A stretch of DNA of 64,000 nucleotides. Source: Candidatus Endonucleibacter sp. (ex Gigantidas childressi) (GTDB lineage: Bacteria > Pseudomonadota > Gammaproteobacteria > Pseudomonadales > Endozoicomonadaceae). The notes beneath the pieces are model-generated. The model was not told the DNA's origin, did no database searches, and saw only the letters and a list, made by a program, of their open reading frames with translations. Location of the stretch: contig JASXSU010000003.1 of NCBI GenBank assembly GCA_030674875.1, positions 372,001-436,000 on the forward strand. Direction: 5' to 3'. Within the stretch, counting starts at the first letter, position 1; every line of letters starts with the position of its first letter. Of this stretch, positions 7,429 through 16,953 are shown one piece after another. Position numbers and translations under genes: made by a program.

Positions 7429-10212
7429 TCACTGGTCATGGGTCTGATTAGGAAAGAAATCCTTAATATCTTGGATAAAATCATTTTCACACTCAGGGTC
7501 AACTGCTTCATCGTAATCGATTCGCATTACTGTATAACCAAGTTTTTTCTCTAAAATAAAATCAATAAAACGGTCTTGTGCTAGTCTATAAATCCTATTT
7601 TTGTCATCTTTGAAAAAATGGGTGGGTTCTTTTATTTTGATTATTAAAGATTTTGACTCTGATTCTACGCAAATATTAACAAGGGATTGATTTGAATGAT
7701 GGTTATGTATATTTAAGGCAGGAAACTCTTTTTCAATCAAGGTGCGAATATTCTGCTCCAGTGCTGATCTTGATTTGTCATCGTGCTCAAAAAAAGAAAG
7801 ACCTTTTGACTTGCATGTATAGGCGGGATTCATAATATTTATGAACTCTATCTGCCAATTACTTAGAAGTGGTTCATATTCATGCATTTCATTTTTACCT
7901 ATTATAGGTATCATTTTTGTTAATTTTATAAGTCTATCTTCCGTTTGCGTATCAGTACAAACCTCTCTTCCTTTTTCATGTGCAACAAAATCAAAAAGAG
8001 TTATAGCCCAAAACAAAGAAGGTCTATGTATTGTACTCATATATGAATACGCCGGATCAGATACAACTGAGGCAAGCTTGATAGCTGTTTTAATTGTTTC
8101 GTCTGATTCTAGTGGAAGGCTGCATGCCGCCATTAGTATCTTAACTCCACACCTACCGTCACTATAATTTTCCTTATCTATATAAGCCGTCATTAATAGC
8201 GTAAGAAGCTTTTCAGAAGAGTAATCTCGCAAGTGGCTTACGCCTTCGGCCAAACACGATATAGTATGTGGTGTTAGGGATTGTAGTTCAGTACTAGGGT
8301 GAGACAATACAGCAGCAACCTTCCTGAGAGTATTTTGTATTATAATATCGTCATGAGTACTATCGAAGTGTCTTAGTAACAGTGCCAGTGTCGTCACAGG
8401 CCAGCTTGATAAATCTTTCTTTTCATCCGTTATAATATGGGCAATACTTCTAATAACACACGCAATATTCTTAAGGCGATAATGTCTGTTAAAGCCATCG
8501 AGAATCCTTTTCAAAGGCTCTGGAGGTAAGTGGAGTAATTGTTCAACACCATTATCTATAAAAAAACCAGCAATCTTATTTAAAGCTTTTTCTACAGATT
8601 CACCAGTATCATTGTTTAAGATGCTAATGAACGTAGCTAAGACTGTCGGTGAATAATTTGATAGATCGAAGCTATCATTACTTATTTGATCTGAGATACT
8701 TTTCATTAGTTCTCGACAATAATGATTTTGTCCTCTACTTAAATACCATGCTAGCTGTGCATAAGTACCAGTGAACCAATATTTTGGTTTGCTCAGCATA
8801 TGAAGGGCGATATTTCCTGTTGGGTTGTGTTGAAAGTCTCTAGACTTTGTACTCAAGCGACGAGCAAGTTTTTGAAGATTATCCATACTCCAAGAATCCA
8901 GATTCGCCGTGGATATAAATCTGGCTATTTTTTGCATAGCTTCTTCAGTATTTTTTTCGTTCTTTTTAGAAAATACAGCTATCATACCCAATAATTCATT
9001 ACTTTTCCAGCTTGACAGATCTATTTGTGTAGTGTTAAAATAAAAAACTAAAGTACGAATAGCTTTTTTATGTATGTCAGGTGTAGTCTCTAATAGATAT
9101 GCCAGCATCATCCAATCATTACTATTCATGGATGATGTGCTTATATTTCCATTGGCGATAACGCTGGTCAACTTACGCCTAAGATTGACGATGTTGTATC
9201 TCCATGATGACCTAGATTTAGTTATAGACCTCAACGTGCCAATTATGTCAGCTATCTCTTTACCGCTACATCCTCTAAAATCTATGTTGTCACTTACTAA
9301 ATAATTGATGAAAGTCGCAAGAATGTTTCTATATAATTCTAATCTATTTGTGTTTGTGCTTGTACGTGCTCCTCTTTGCAATTTCACAAAAGGTTTAAAC
9401 AGTGATAATGTGCTAGCAAGGTGGCAGCATGAGAAATTTGAGTTGGTAATGATATCACATACCTTGTCCATAACAATTTGCACTTCCTCCCCATCAATAT
9501 CAGTCAACAAATTAAATAACAGGCTCAATTGGAAGTGATCCCATTCATCGACATGACATTCTTTTGTGGCCAGATAACTAATGATCTTTTGCAAAGCTTC
9601 TTTTTCTGTATTTGATTCTCCTCTGGCTAAGGAGTAGAGCGCATGCGTGAAATGAAAAGATTTCCATTTTTGCAGGTCGTGATCTTGGCTCATAATCTTG
9701 CTTGCCATCATCTCGCGAAGACGATTAATATTAGAGCCTATATGCATGGAAAGCGTAATGCTCATACTCCATATCTGACAACCATCCCAAGTATCATTTA
9801 CTCCTGTAATTTCTCCGTCAATCAGTTGACCAGCCAACCAATCGATGGAGTCACTGTCATCACACGCATCGGCGGCTTTGATAATGCTAATGACGCTATC
9901 CAAGTTATGAGCAGATCTGCAGCTAACTTGGTGTTCTATAGCTTTCAAGACAAAAGAATGTAGTTTCACAAGTTTCTGTCTCTGAGTGGTTGGCATGAGA
10001 AGTTTATTGATTAAAGGTACATTTATCCAATTATACGCACACTCTTCATCTTGAGTATGTGATGTTGCTGATAAAGACGTATTATAATCTATGTTGGAAT
10101 CATTTAGTGTTATTTCTCCATTGGTATATACACCATAGGCATTATAAGATAATAACAAATAAATGCTTGTCATAAAAATGAATAGTTTCAATAGTCCATG
10201 AAATAATATCAT
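7429..10212 (-). CDS. Exported helical-repeat protein with C-terminal RAP-like domain, copy 1
   Basis: A 927-residue protein. Residues 1-27 form a signal peptide (ending SYNAYG). Residues ~100-790 are alpha-helical repeats of about 40 residues with a recurring pattern such as LSSWKSNELLGMIAVFS or LDSWSMDNLQKLARRL, resembling octotricopeptide/FAST-type arrays. Residues ~854-915 resemble a RAP domain: KIKEPTHFFKDD, then DRFIDFILEKKLGYTVMRID. RAP proteins of plastids, mitochondria and apicomplexans bind or process organellar RNA; that role for this protein is inference. A signal peptide on such a protein implies export, perhaps into a host cell. The start has AGG a short distance upstream, and the same leader precedes all three copies. 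RAP assignment rests on motif reading only. Confidence 0.8.
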   Translation of the reverse strand: MILFHGLLKLFIFMTSIYLLLSYNAYGVYTNGEITLNDSNIDYNTSLSATSHTQDEECAYNWINVPLINKLLMPTTQRQKLVKLHSFVLKAIEHQVSCRSAHNLDSVISIIKAADACDDSDSIDWLAGQLIDGEITGVNDTWDGCQIWSMSITLSMHIGSNINRLREMMASKIMSQDHDLQKWKSFHFTHALYSLARGESNTEKEALQKIISYLATKECHVDEWDHFQLSLLFNLLTDIDGEEVQIVMDKVCDIITNSNFSCCHLASTLSLFKPFVKLQRGARTSTNTNRLELYRNILATFINYLVSDNIDFRGCSGKEIADIIGTLRSITKSRSSWRYNIVNLRRKLTSVIANGNISTSSMNSNDWMMLAYLLETTPDIHKKAIRTLVFYFNTTQIDLSSWKSNELLGMIAVFSKKNEKNTEEAMQKIARFISTANLDSWSMDNLQKLARRLSTKSRDFQHNPTGNIALHMLSKPKYWFTGTYAQLAWYLSRGQNHYCRELMKSISDQISNDSFDLSNYSPTVLATFISILNNDTGESVEKALNKIAGFFIDNGVEQLLHLPPEPLKRILDGFNRHYRLKNIACVIRSIAHIITDEKKDLSSWPVTTLALLLRHFDSTHDDIIIQNTLRKVAAVLSHPSTELQSLTPHTISCLAEGVSHLRDYSSEKLLTLLMTAYIDKENYSDGRCGVKILMAACSLPLESDETIKTAIKLASVVSDPAYSYMSTIHRPSLFWAITLFDFVAHEKGREVCTDTQTEDRLIKLTKMIPIIGKNEMHEYEPLLSNWQIEFINIMNPAYTCKSKGLSFFEHDDKSRSALEQNIRTLIEKEFPALNIHNHHSNQSLVNICVESESKSLIIKIKEPTHFFKDDKNRIYRLAQDRFIDFILEKKLGYTVMRIDYDEAVDPECENDFIQDIKDFFPNQTHDQ

Positions 10213-10215
10213 CAG

Positions 10216-10250
10216 TTTTTAACCTCATTTTATCAGTAAATTATAGTAAC
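10216..10250 (-). promoter_or_regulatory. Putative -10 and ribosome site of the RAP-like gene
   Basis: On the minus strand TATAAT (10245-10240) lies upstream of GAGGTT and the ATG at 10212. No convincing -35 is seen. The same block recurs before the other two copies and, slightly changed, before the gutted paralogues. Confidence 0.35.
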
Positions 10251-10466
10251 GATGTTGATCCTATATTCGTAGCCGTTGAAGACTTTTCTTTTACCCCCAA
10301 ATAGGTTACGACTGTTAATTTACAGAGCAGTGTAATGTGTATCTGTTTCCATATCAAGCCCAGACTACCTTCATTACACAGATTATGCCTTATTTTATTC
10401 TACACACTTGTGTTGTGTAGCCGAGGTGCTTCAGACCAAAACGGTTTGCGAGTCCAGTTATCGGCG

Positions 10467-10589
10467 TATATACCCAAAGGATTTCAAGTTGCTACTAGGC
10501 GGCAAGTAAGCGAAGCCCCATGATCCTACGAGTAGTAGGTGATCGGGGTGAGCTAGCGCAGCCAACAACGTAGCAGATTGAAAGGCGAC
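10467..10589. repeat. ERIC-like repeat (unit 1), right end fused to the IS4 remnant
   Basis: Runs from TATACCCAAAGG through GTAGGTGATCGGGGTGAGC to AAAGGCGAC, where it meets the IS4-type sequence; the terminal GGGTATA is missing. Confidence 0.85.
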
Positions 10590-11334
10590 TTTATAAAGCG
10601 ATTTTTCGCTGACTATGACTGCAGTTTTGAGCAGCTAGGTGAGCTGATTCTGAGCTGGCTGGACATGGATCGCTTTACCATGTGCATGGATAGAACCAAC
10701 TGGACGCATGGCTCCAAAAACGTCAACTATCTGGTGGTATCAGCTGCTTGGCAAGGAACCTCAATTCCCATTGTTTGGGAGTGTCTTGACAAAAAAAGAG
10801 GGAACAATAATACCTATGAACGCATAGCGGTAATGGAGCGTGTACTAAATCTGATTCCCATAAAGAGAATTGATAACCTTCTGGCAGAGCGTGAGTTTAT
10901 AGGCCACGAATGATTTGACTGGCTACGCCAAAACAAACTGTCATGCAGAATTAGGGTTAAAAGCAACAATGTGGTGGAGCATCGAGGAAAAAAGATTGCC
11001 GTTGGCCTGCTATGCAGAGGCGCTAGTATCAATCAGATAGAGCAAAAAGAAAGTATCTGGAGTGCCGCGCTATATTGCAGTCAGTAAAATGCTGAAAGTA
11101 GTTTTGATCATCGTAGCCACTGAAAAGCCAGGCAGGATGATAGGTGATTATGGTAAGTGTTGGAGTATTGAAGCTCTGTCTGGTAATTTAAAAAGTAGAG
11201 GTTTTTATTTGGAGTCTACACATATGAAGAATCGTGGCCGGATGGATAAACTGATGGGACTACTGATGATTGCTGTTGTTTAGTGTCTACTAAGCGGATC
11301 AACTTAAGAAAGTCGCTTGAGTTGAAATGACAAC
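10590..11334 (+). mobile_element. IS4-family transposase remnant (unit 1)
   Basis: Open from the ERIC junction to a stop at 10913: MDRTNWTHGSKNVNYLVVSA, IVWECLDKKRGNNNTYERI and LLAEREFIGHE are typical of the IS4 catalytic core. After the stop the frame continues with FDWLRQNKLSCRIRVKSNN and VEHRGKKIAVGLLCRGASIN before further stops. No intact ORF; N-terminus absent. Confidence 0.85.
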
Positions 11335-11351
11335 TATTTTATATGGGTATT

Positions 11352-11873
11352 TTTTATTATATTTATTGTAATAATATTTATTATTTATTCTTAGTAATAG
11401 TAGACTGTTTGATTATTCCATTGGTGTGCTGGGCGTTATAAATAAATAGAAATTCTGGCCATGATTTTGTTTGGATATTACAAACCATTTCTGTTTGGAT
11501 AATTTGGTTTGATTCTAGCGGGAGGAAATATACCGCCATTAAAATCATCACTCCATACGTATTTTCATTATCATCTCGTTTACCTATATAAATCTACATT
11601 AATCGAGTAAGGAATTTTCCAGAAGAATAATCACGCAAGCGACTTACGCCTTTGGCCACGAGCGCTAGAGTCTTTAGTTTCCACGTTTGCAGTTCAGTAT
11701 TAGGGAGATCCAACACAGCAACAATCTTCCTGAGAGCATGCTGTATTAGACTATCATCATGAGTACTATTGAGTTTGTTTAGTAATACTGTCAGCTGGCC
11801 CTTTCTTCTACCTAGTCAAGTGATGTACTTCAGAGTTGAATCCGCCTTGTCTCAATAGTCCATGAAATAACAT
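11352..11873 (-). pseudogene. Gutted paralogue of the RAP-like gene (unit 2)
   Basis: Same structure as the unit 1 fragment at an offset of 4769 bases: 5' start codons, a solo IS30 end (here CAGAGTTGAATCCGC) replacing the middle, and a fragment of the late repeat region. Confidence 0.75.
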
Positions 11874-11988
11874 AATAAGTTGTAACCTCATTTTATCAGT
11901 AGATTATAGTAGCGATGTCTCGTCTATACACGAGCCTTTGAAGGAGCTACTTTGTTGTCTGTGTTAGTGCGCCACAGTTACCGGCGCA

Positions 11989-12101
11989 TATACCCAAGGG
12001 AGGTCAAGATGCAGGTTGCATCATCTTAAAATCTTTGGCATGAACCGATAATCCAAAGAAACAGCTTCAAAATAAAGCATCTTCAATGATCTTGGGTATA
12101 T
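11989..12101. repeat. MITE derived from an IS630-like element (unit 2)
   Basis: Copy of the 7220 element, TATACCCAAGGGAGG to CTTGGGTATA, followed by the same ERIC-like tail up to the stop codon at 12198. Confidence 0.8.
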
Positions 12102-12197
12102 GCCAGTTACCATTTAAGGTGGGAGTGACTGCTCTCACCTCAATCACCACTATTCGTAGGCTCATGGGCTTTACTCGTTTATTGTCTGCTCACATCT

Positions 12198-14981
12198 TCA
12201 CTGGTCATGGGTCTGATTAGGAAAGAAATCCTTAATATCTTGGATAAAATCATTTTCACACTCAGGGTCAACTGCTTCATCGTAATCGATTCGCATTACT
12301 TTATAACCAAGTTTTTTCTCTAAAATAAAATCAATAAAACGGTCTTGTGCTCGTCTATAAATCCTATTTTTGTCATCTTTGAAAAAATGGGTGGGTTCTT
12401 TTATTTTGATTGTTAAAGATTTTGACTCTGATTCTGCGCAAACATTAACAAGGGATTGATTTGAATGATGGTTATGTATATTTAAGGCAGTAAACTCTTT
12501 TTCAATCAAGGTGTGAATATTCTGTTCCAGTGCTGATCTTGATTTGTCATCGTGCTCAAAAAAAGAAAGACCTTTTGACTTGCATGTATAGTCGGGATTC
12601 ATAATATTTATGAACTCTATCTGCCAATTACTTAGAAGTGGTTCATATTCATGCATTTCATTTTTACCTATTATAGGTATCATTTTTGTTAAATTTATAA
12701 GTCTATCTTCCGTTTGTGTATCAGTACAAACCTCTCTTCCTTTTTCATGTGCAACAAAATCAAAAAGAGTTATAGCCCAAAACAAAGAAGGTCTATGTAT
12801 TGTACTCATATATGAATACGGCGGATCAGATACAACTGAGGCAAGCTTGATAGCTGTTTTAATTGTTTCGTCTGCTTCTAGTGGAAGGCTGCATGCCGCC
12901 ATTAGTATCTTAACTCCACACCTACTTTCACTATAATCTTCCTTATCTATATAAGCCGCCATTAATAGCGTAAGAAGCTTTTCAGAAGAGTAATCTCGCA
13001 AGTGGCTTATGCCTTCGGCCAAACACGCTATAGTATATGATCTTAGGGATTGTAGTTCAGTACTAGGGTGATACAATACAGCAGCAACCTTCCTGAGAGT
13101 ATTTTGTATTATAATATCGTCATGAGTACTATCGAAGTGTCTTAGTAACAGTGCCAGTGTCGCCACAGGCCAGCTTGATAAATCTTTCTTTTCATCCGTT
13201 ATAATATGGGCAATACTTCTAATAACACACGCAATATTCTTAAGGCGATAATGTCTGTTAAAGCCATCGAGAATCCTTTTCAAAGGCTCTGAAGGTAAGT
13301 AGAGTAATTGTTCAACACCATTATCTATAAAAAAACCAGCAATCTTATTTAAAGCTTTTTCTACAGATTCACCATTCACATTGCTTAAGATGCTAAGGAG
13401 CGAAGCTAAGACTGACGGTGAATAATTTGATAGATCGAAGCTATCATTACTTATTTGATCTGAGATACTTTTCATTAGTTCTCGACAATAATGATTTTGT
13501 CCTCTACTTAAATACCATGCTAGATGTGCATAAGTACCAGTGAACCAATATTTTGGTTTGCTCAGCATATGAAGGGCGATATTTCCTGTTGGGTTGTGTT
13601 GAAAGTCTCTAGACTTTGTACCCAAGCGACGAGTAAGTTTTTGAAGATTATCCATACTCCAAGAATCCAGATTCGCCGTGGATATAAATCTGGCTATTTT
13701 TTGCATAGCTTCTTCAGTATCTTTTTCGTTCTTTTTAGAAAATAGAGCTATCATACCCAATAATTCATTACTTTGCCAGCTTGACAGATCTATTTGTGTA
13801 GTGTTAAATTTAAAAAGTAAAGTACTAATAGCTTTTTTATTTATGTCAGGTGTAGTCTCTAATAGATATGCCAGCATCATCCAATCATTACTATTCATGG
13901 ATGATGTGCTTATATTTCCATTGGCGATAACGCTGGTCAACTTACGCCTAAGATTGACGACGTTGTATCTCCATGATGATTTAGATTTAGATTTAGTTAT
14001 AGACCTTAACGTGCCAATTATGGCAGCTATCTCTTTACCGCTACATCCTCTAAAATCTATGTTGTCACTTACTAAATAATTGATGAAAGTCGTAAGAATG
14101 TTTCTATATAATTCTAATCTATTTGTGTTTGTAGGTGTTCCTCTTTGCAATTTCACAAAAGGTTTAAACAGTGATAATGTGCTAGCAAGGTGGCAGCATG
14201 AGAAATTTGAGTTGGTAATGATATCACATACCTTGTCCATAACAATTTGCACTTCCTCCCCATCAATATCAGTCAACAAATTAAATAACAGACTCAATTG
14301 GAAGTGATCCCATTCATCGACATGACATTCTTTTGTGGCCAGATAACTAATGATCTTTTGCAAAGCTTCTTTTTCTGTATTTGATTCTCCTCTGGCTAAG
14401 GAGTAGAGCGCATGCGTGAAATGAAAAGATTTCCATTTTTGCAGGTCGTGATCTTGGCTCATAATCTTGCTTGCCATCATCTCGCGAAGACGATTAATAT
14501 TAGAGCCTATATGCATGGAAAGCGTAATGCTCATACTCCATATCTGACAACCATCCCAAGTATCATTTACTCCTGTAATTTCTCCGTCAATCAGTTGACC
14601 AGCTAACCAATCGATGGAGTCACTGTCATCACACGCATCGGCGGCTTTGATAATGCTAATGACGCTATCCAAGTTATGAGCAGATCTGCAGCTAACTTGG
14701 TGTTCTATAGCTTTCAAGACAAAAGAATGTAGTTTCACAAGTTTCTGTCTCTGAGTGGTTGGCATGAGAAGTTTATTGATTAAAGGTACATTTATCCAAC
14801 TATACACACACTCTTCATCTTGAGTATGTGATGTTGCTGATAAAGACGTATTATAATCTATGTTGGAATCATTTAGTGTTATTTCTCCATTGGTATATAC
14901 ACCATAGGCATTATAAGATAATAACAAATAAATGCTTGTCATAAAAATGAATAGTTTCAATAGTCCATGAAATAATATCAT
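12198..14981 (-). CDS. Exported helical-repeat protein with C-terminal RAP-like domain, copy 2
   Basis: 927 residues and nearly identical to copy 1 along the whole length, signal peptide included. Differences cluster near the middle, for example a two-residue insertion giving SKSKSSW where copy 1 has SRSSW, compensated by a shorter run before TNTNRLELY. The C-terminal domain is conserved (KIKEPTHFFKDD, KLGYKVMRID). The frame is open throughout, so the duplicate is either recent or kept by selection. It lies in the same orientation and with the same flanks as copy 1. Confidence 0.8.
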   Translation of the reverse strand: MILFHGLLKLFIFMTSIYLLLSYNAYGVYTNGEITLNDSNIDYNTSLSATSHTQDEECVYSWINVPLINKLLMPTTQRQKLVKLHSFVLKAIEHQVSCRSAHNLDSVISIIKAADACDDSDSIDWLAGQLIDGEITGVNDTWDGCQIWSMSITLSMHIGSNINRLREMMASKIMSQDHDLQKWKSFHFTHALYSLARGESNTEKEALQKIISYLATKECHVDEWDHFQLSLLFNLLTDIDGEEVQIVMDKVCDIITNSNFSCCHLASTLSLFKPFVKLQRGTPTNTNRLELYRNILTTFINYLVSDNIDFRGCSGKEIAAIIGTLRSITKSKSKSSWRYNVVNLRRKLTSVIANGNISTSSMNSNDWMMLAYLLETTPDINKKAISTLLFKFNTTQIDLSSWQSNELLGMIALFSKKNEKDTEEAMQKIARFISTANLDSWSMDNLQKLTRRLGTKSRDFQHNPTGNIALHMLSKPKYWFTGTYAHLAWYLSRGQNHYCRELMKSISDQISNDSFDLSNYSPSVLASLLSILSNVNGESVEKALNKIAGFFIDNGVEQLLYLPSEPLKRILDGFNRHYRLKNIACVIRSIAHIITDEKKDLSSWPVATLALLLRHFDSTHDDIIIQNTLRKVAAVLYHPSTELQSLRSYTIACLAEGISHLRDYSSEKLLTLLMAAYIDKEDYSESRCGVKILMAACSLPLEADETIKTAIKLASVVSDPPYSYMSTIHRPSLFWAITLFDFVAHEKGREVCTDTQTEDRLINLTKMIPIIGKNEMHEYEPLLSNWQIEFINIMNPDYTCKSKGLSFFEHDDKSRSALEQNIHTLIEKEFTALNIHNHHSNQSLVNVCAESESKSLTIKIKEPTHFFKDDKNRIYRRAQDRFIDFILEKKLGYKVMRIDYDEAVDPECENDFIQDIKDFFPNQTHDQ

Positions 14982-15235
14982 CAGTTTTTAACCTCATTTT
15001 ATCAGTAAATTATAGTAACGATGTTGATCCTATATTCGTAGCCGTTGAAGACTTTTCTTTTACCCCCAAATAGGTTACGACTGTTAATTTACAGAGCAGT
15101 GTAATGTTTATCTGTTTCCATATCAAGCCCAGACTACCTTCATTACACAGATTATGCCTTATTTTATTCTACACACTTGTGTTGTGTAGCCGAGGTGCTT
15201 CAGACCAAAACGGTTTGCGAGTCCAGTTATCGGCG

Positions 15236-15358
15236 TATATACCCAAAGGATTTCAAGTTGCTACTAGGCGGCAAGTAAGCGAAGCCCCATGATCCTACGA
15301 GTAGTAGGTGATCTGGGTGAGCTAGCGCAGCCAACAACGTAGCAGATTGAAAGGCGAC
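15236..15358. repeat. ERIC-like repeat (unit 2)
   Basis: Equivalent of the 10467 repeat, again fused to the IS4 remnant at AAAGGCGAC. Confidence 0.85.
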
Positions 15359-16091
15359 TTTATAAAGCGATTTTTCGCTGACTATGACTGCAGTTTTGAG
15401 CAGCTAGGTGAGCTGATTCTGAGCTGGCTGGACATGGATCGCTTTACCCTGTGCATGGATAGAACCAACTGGACGCATGACTCCAAAAACGTCAACTATC
15501 TGGTGGTATCAGCTGCTTGGCAAGGAACCTCAATTCCCATTGTTTGGGAGTGTCTTGACAAAAAAAGAGGGAACAATAATACCTATGAACGCATAGCGGT
15601 AATGGAGCGTGTACTAAATCTGATTCCCATAAAGAGAATTGATAACCTTCTGGCAGAGCGTGAGTTTATAGGCCACGAATGATTTGACTGGCTACGCCAA
15701 AACAAACTGTCATGCAGAATTAGGGTTAAAAGCAACAATGTGGTGGAACATCGAGGAAAAAATATTGCCGTTGGCCTGCTATGCAGAGGCCTAGTATCAA
15801 TCAGATAGAGCAAAAAGAAAGTATCTGGAGTGCCGCTCTATATTGCAGTCAGTAAAATGCTGAAAGTAGTTTTGATCATCGTAGCCACTGAAAAGCCAGG
15901 CAGGATGATAGGTGATTATGGTAAGTGAGGCTCTGTCTGGTAATTTAAAAAGTAGAGGTTTTTATTTGGAGTCTACACATATGAAGAATCGTGGCCGGAT
16001 GGATAAACTGATGGGACTACTGATGATTGCTGTTGTTTAGTGTCTACTAAGCGGATCAACTTAAGAAAGTCGCTTGAGTTGAAATGGCAAC
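15359..16091 (+). mobile_element. IS4-family transposase remnant (unit 2)
   Basis: Same as the 10590 copy, with the conserved open part ending at 15682. A 12-base deletion near 15927 accounts for most of the smaller offset to unit 3. Confidence 0.85.
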
Positions 16092-16106
16092 TATTTTATA
16101 TGGGTA

Positions 16107-16629
16107 TTTTTTATTATATTTCTTGTAATAATATTTATTATTTATTCTTAGTAATAGTAACTGTTTGATTATTCCATTGGTGTGCTGGGCGTTATAAATA
16201 AATAGAAATTCTGGCCATGATTTAGTTTGGATATTACAAACCATTTCTGTTTGGATAATTTGGTTTGATTCTAGCGGGAGGAAATATACCGCCATTAAAA
16301 TCATCATTCCATACGTATTTTCATTATCATCTCGTTTACCTATATAAATCTCCATTAATCGAGTAAGGAATTTCCCAGAAGAATAATCACGCAAGCGACT
16401 TACGCCTTTGGCCACGAGCGCTAGAGTCTTTAGTTTCCACGTTTGCAGTTCAGTATTAGGGAGATCCAACACAGCAACAATCTTCCTGAGAGCATGCTGT
16501 ATTAGACTATCATCATGAGTACTATTGAGTTTGTTTAGTAATACTGCCAGCTGGCCCTTTCTTCTACCTAGTCAAGTGATGTACTTCAGATTTGAATCCG
16601 CCTTGTCTCAATAGTCCATGAAATAACAT
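16107..16629 (-). pseudogene. Gutted paralogue of the RAP-like gene (unit 3)
   Basis: The best preserved of the three fragments. From the solo IS30 end leftwards the frame is open: LLNKLNSTHDDSLIQHALRK, LPNTELQTWKLKTLALVAKG, VSRLRDYSSGKFLTRLMEIY, then ILMAVYFLPLESNQIIQTE. It then leaves the homology and stops near 16056. The start codon is at 16629. No RAP-like domain remains. Confidence 0.75.
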
Positions 16630-16744
16630 AATAAGTTGTAACCTCATTTTATTAGTAGATTATAGTAGCGATGTCTCGTCTATACACGAGCCTTTGAAGG
16701 ATCTACTTTGTTGTCTGTGTTAGTGCGCCACAGTTACCGGCGCA

Positions 16745-16857
16745 TATACCCAAGGGAGGTCAAGATGCAGGTTGCATCATCTTAAAATCTTTGGCATGAA
16801 CCGATAATCCAAAGAAACAGTTTCAAAATAAAGCATCTTCAATGATCTTTGGTATAT
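16745..16857. repeat. MITE derived from an IS630-like element (unit 3)
   Basis: Third copy of the MITE, ending CTTTGGTATA (one change in the terminal repeat), followed by the ERIC-like tail. Confidence 0.8.
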
Positions 16858-16953
16858 GCCAGTTACCATTTAAGGTGGGAGTGACTGCTCTCACCTCAAT
16901 CACCACTATTCGTAGGCTCATGGGCTTTACTCGTTTATTGTCTGCTCACGTCT

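Noticed and set aside
10335-10523. Short plus-strand ORF between the RAP-like gene and the IS4 remnant (also 15104-15292)
   Set aside because: Runs into the ERIC-like repeat, has no ribosome site, and is present twice only because the unit is duplicated.
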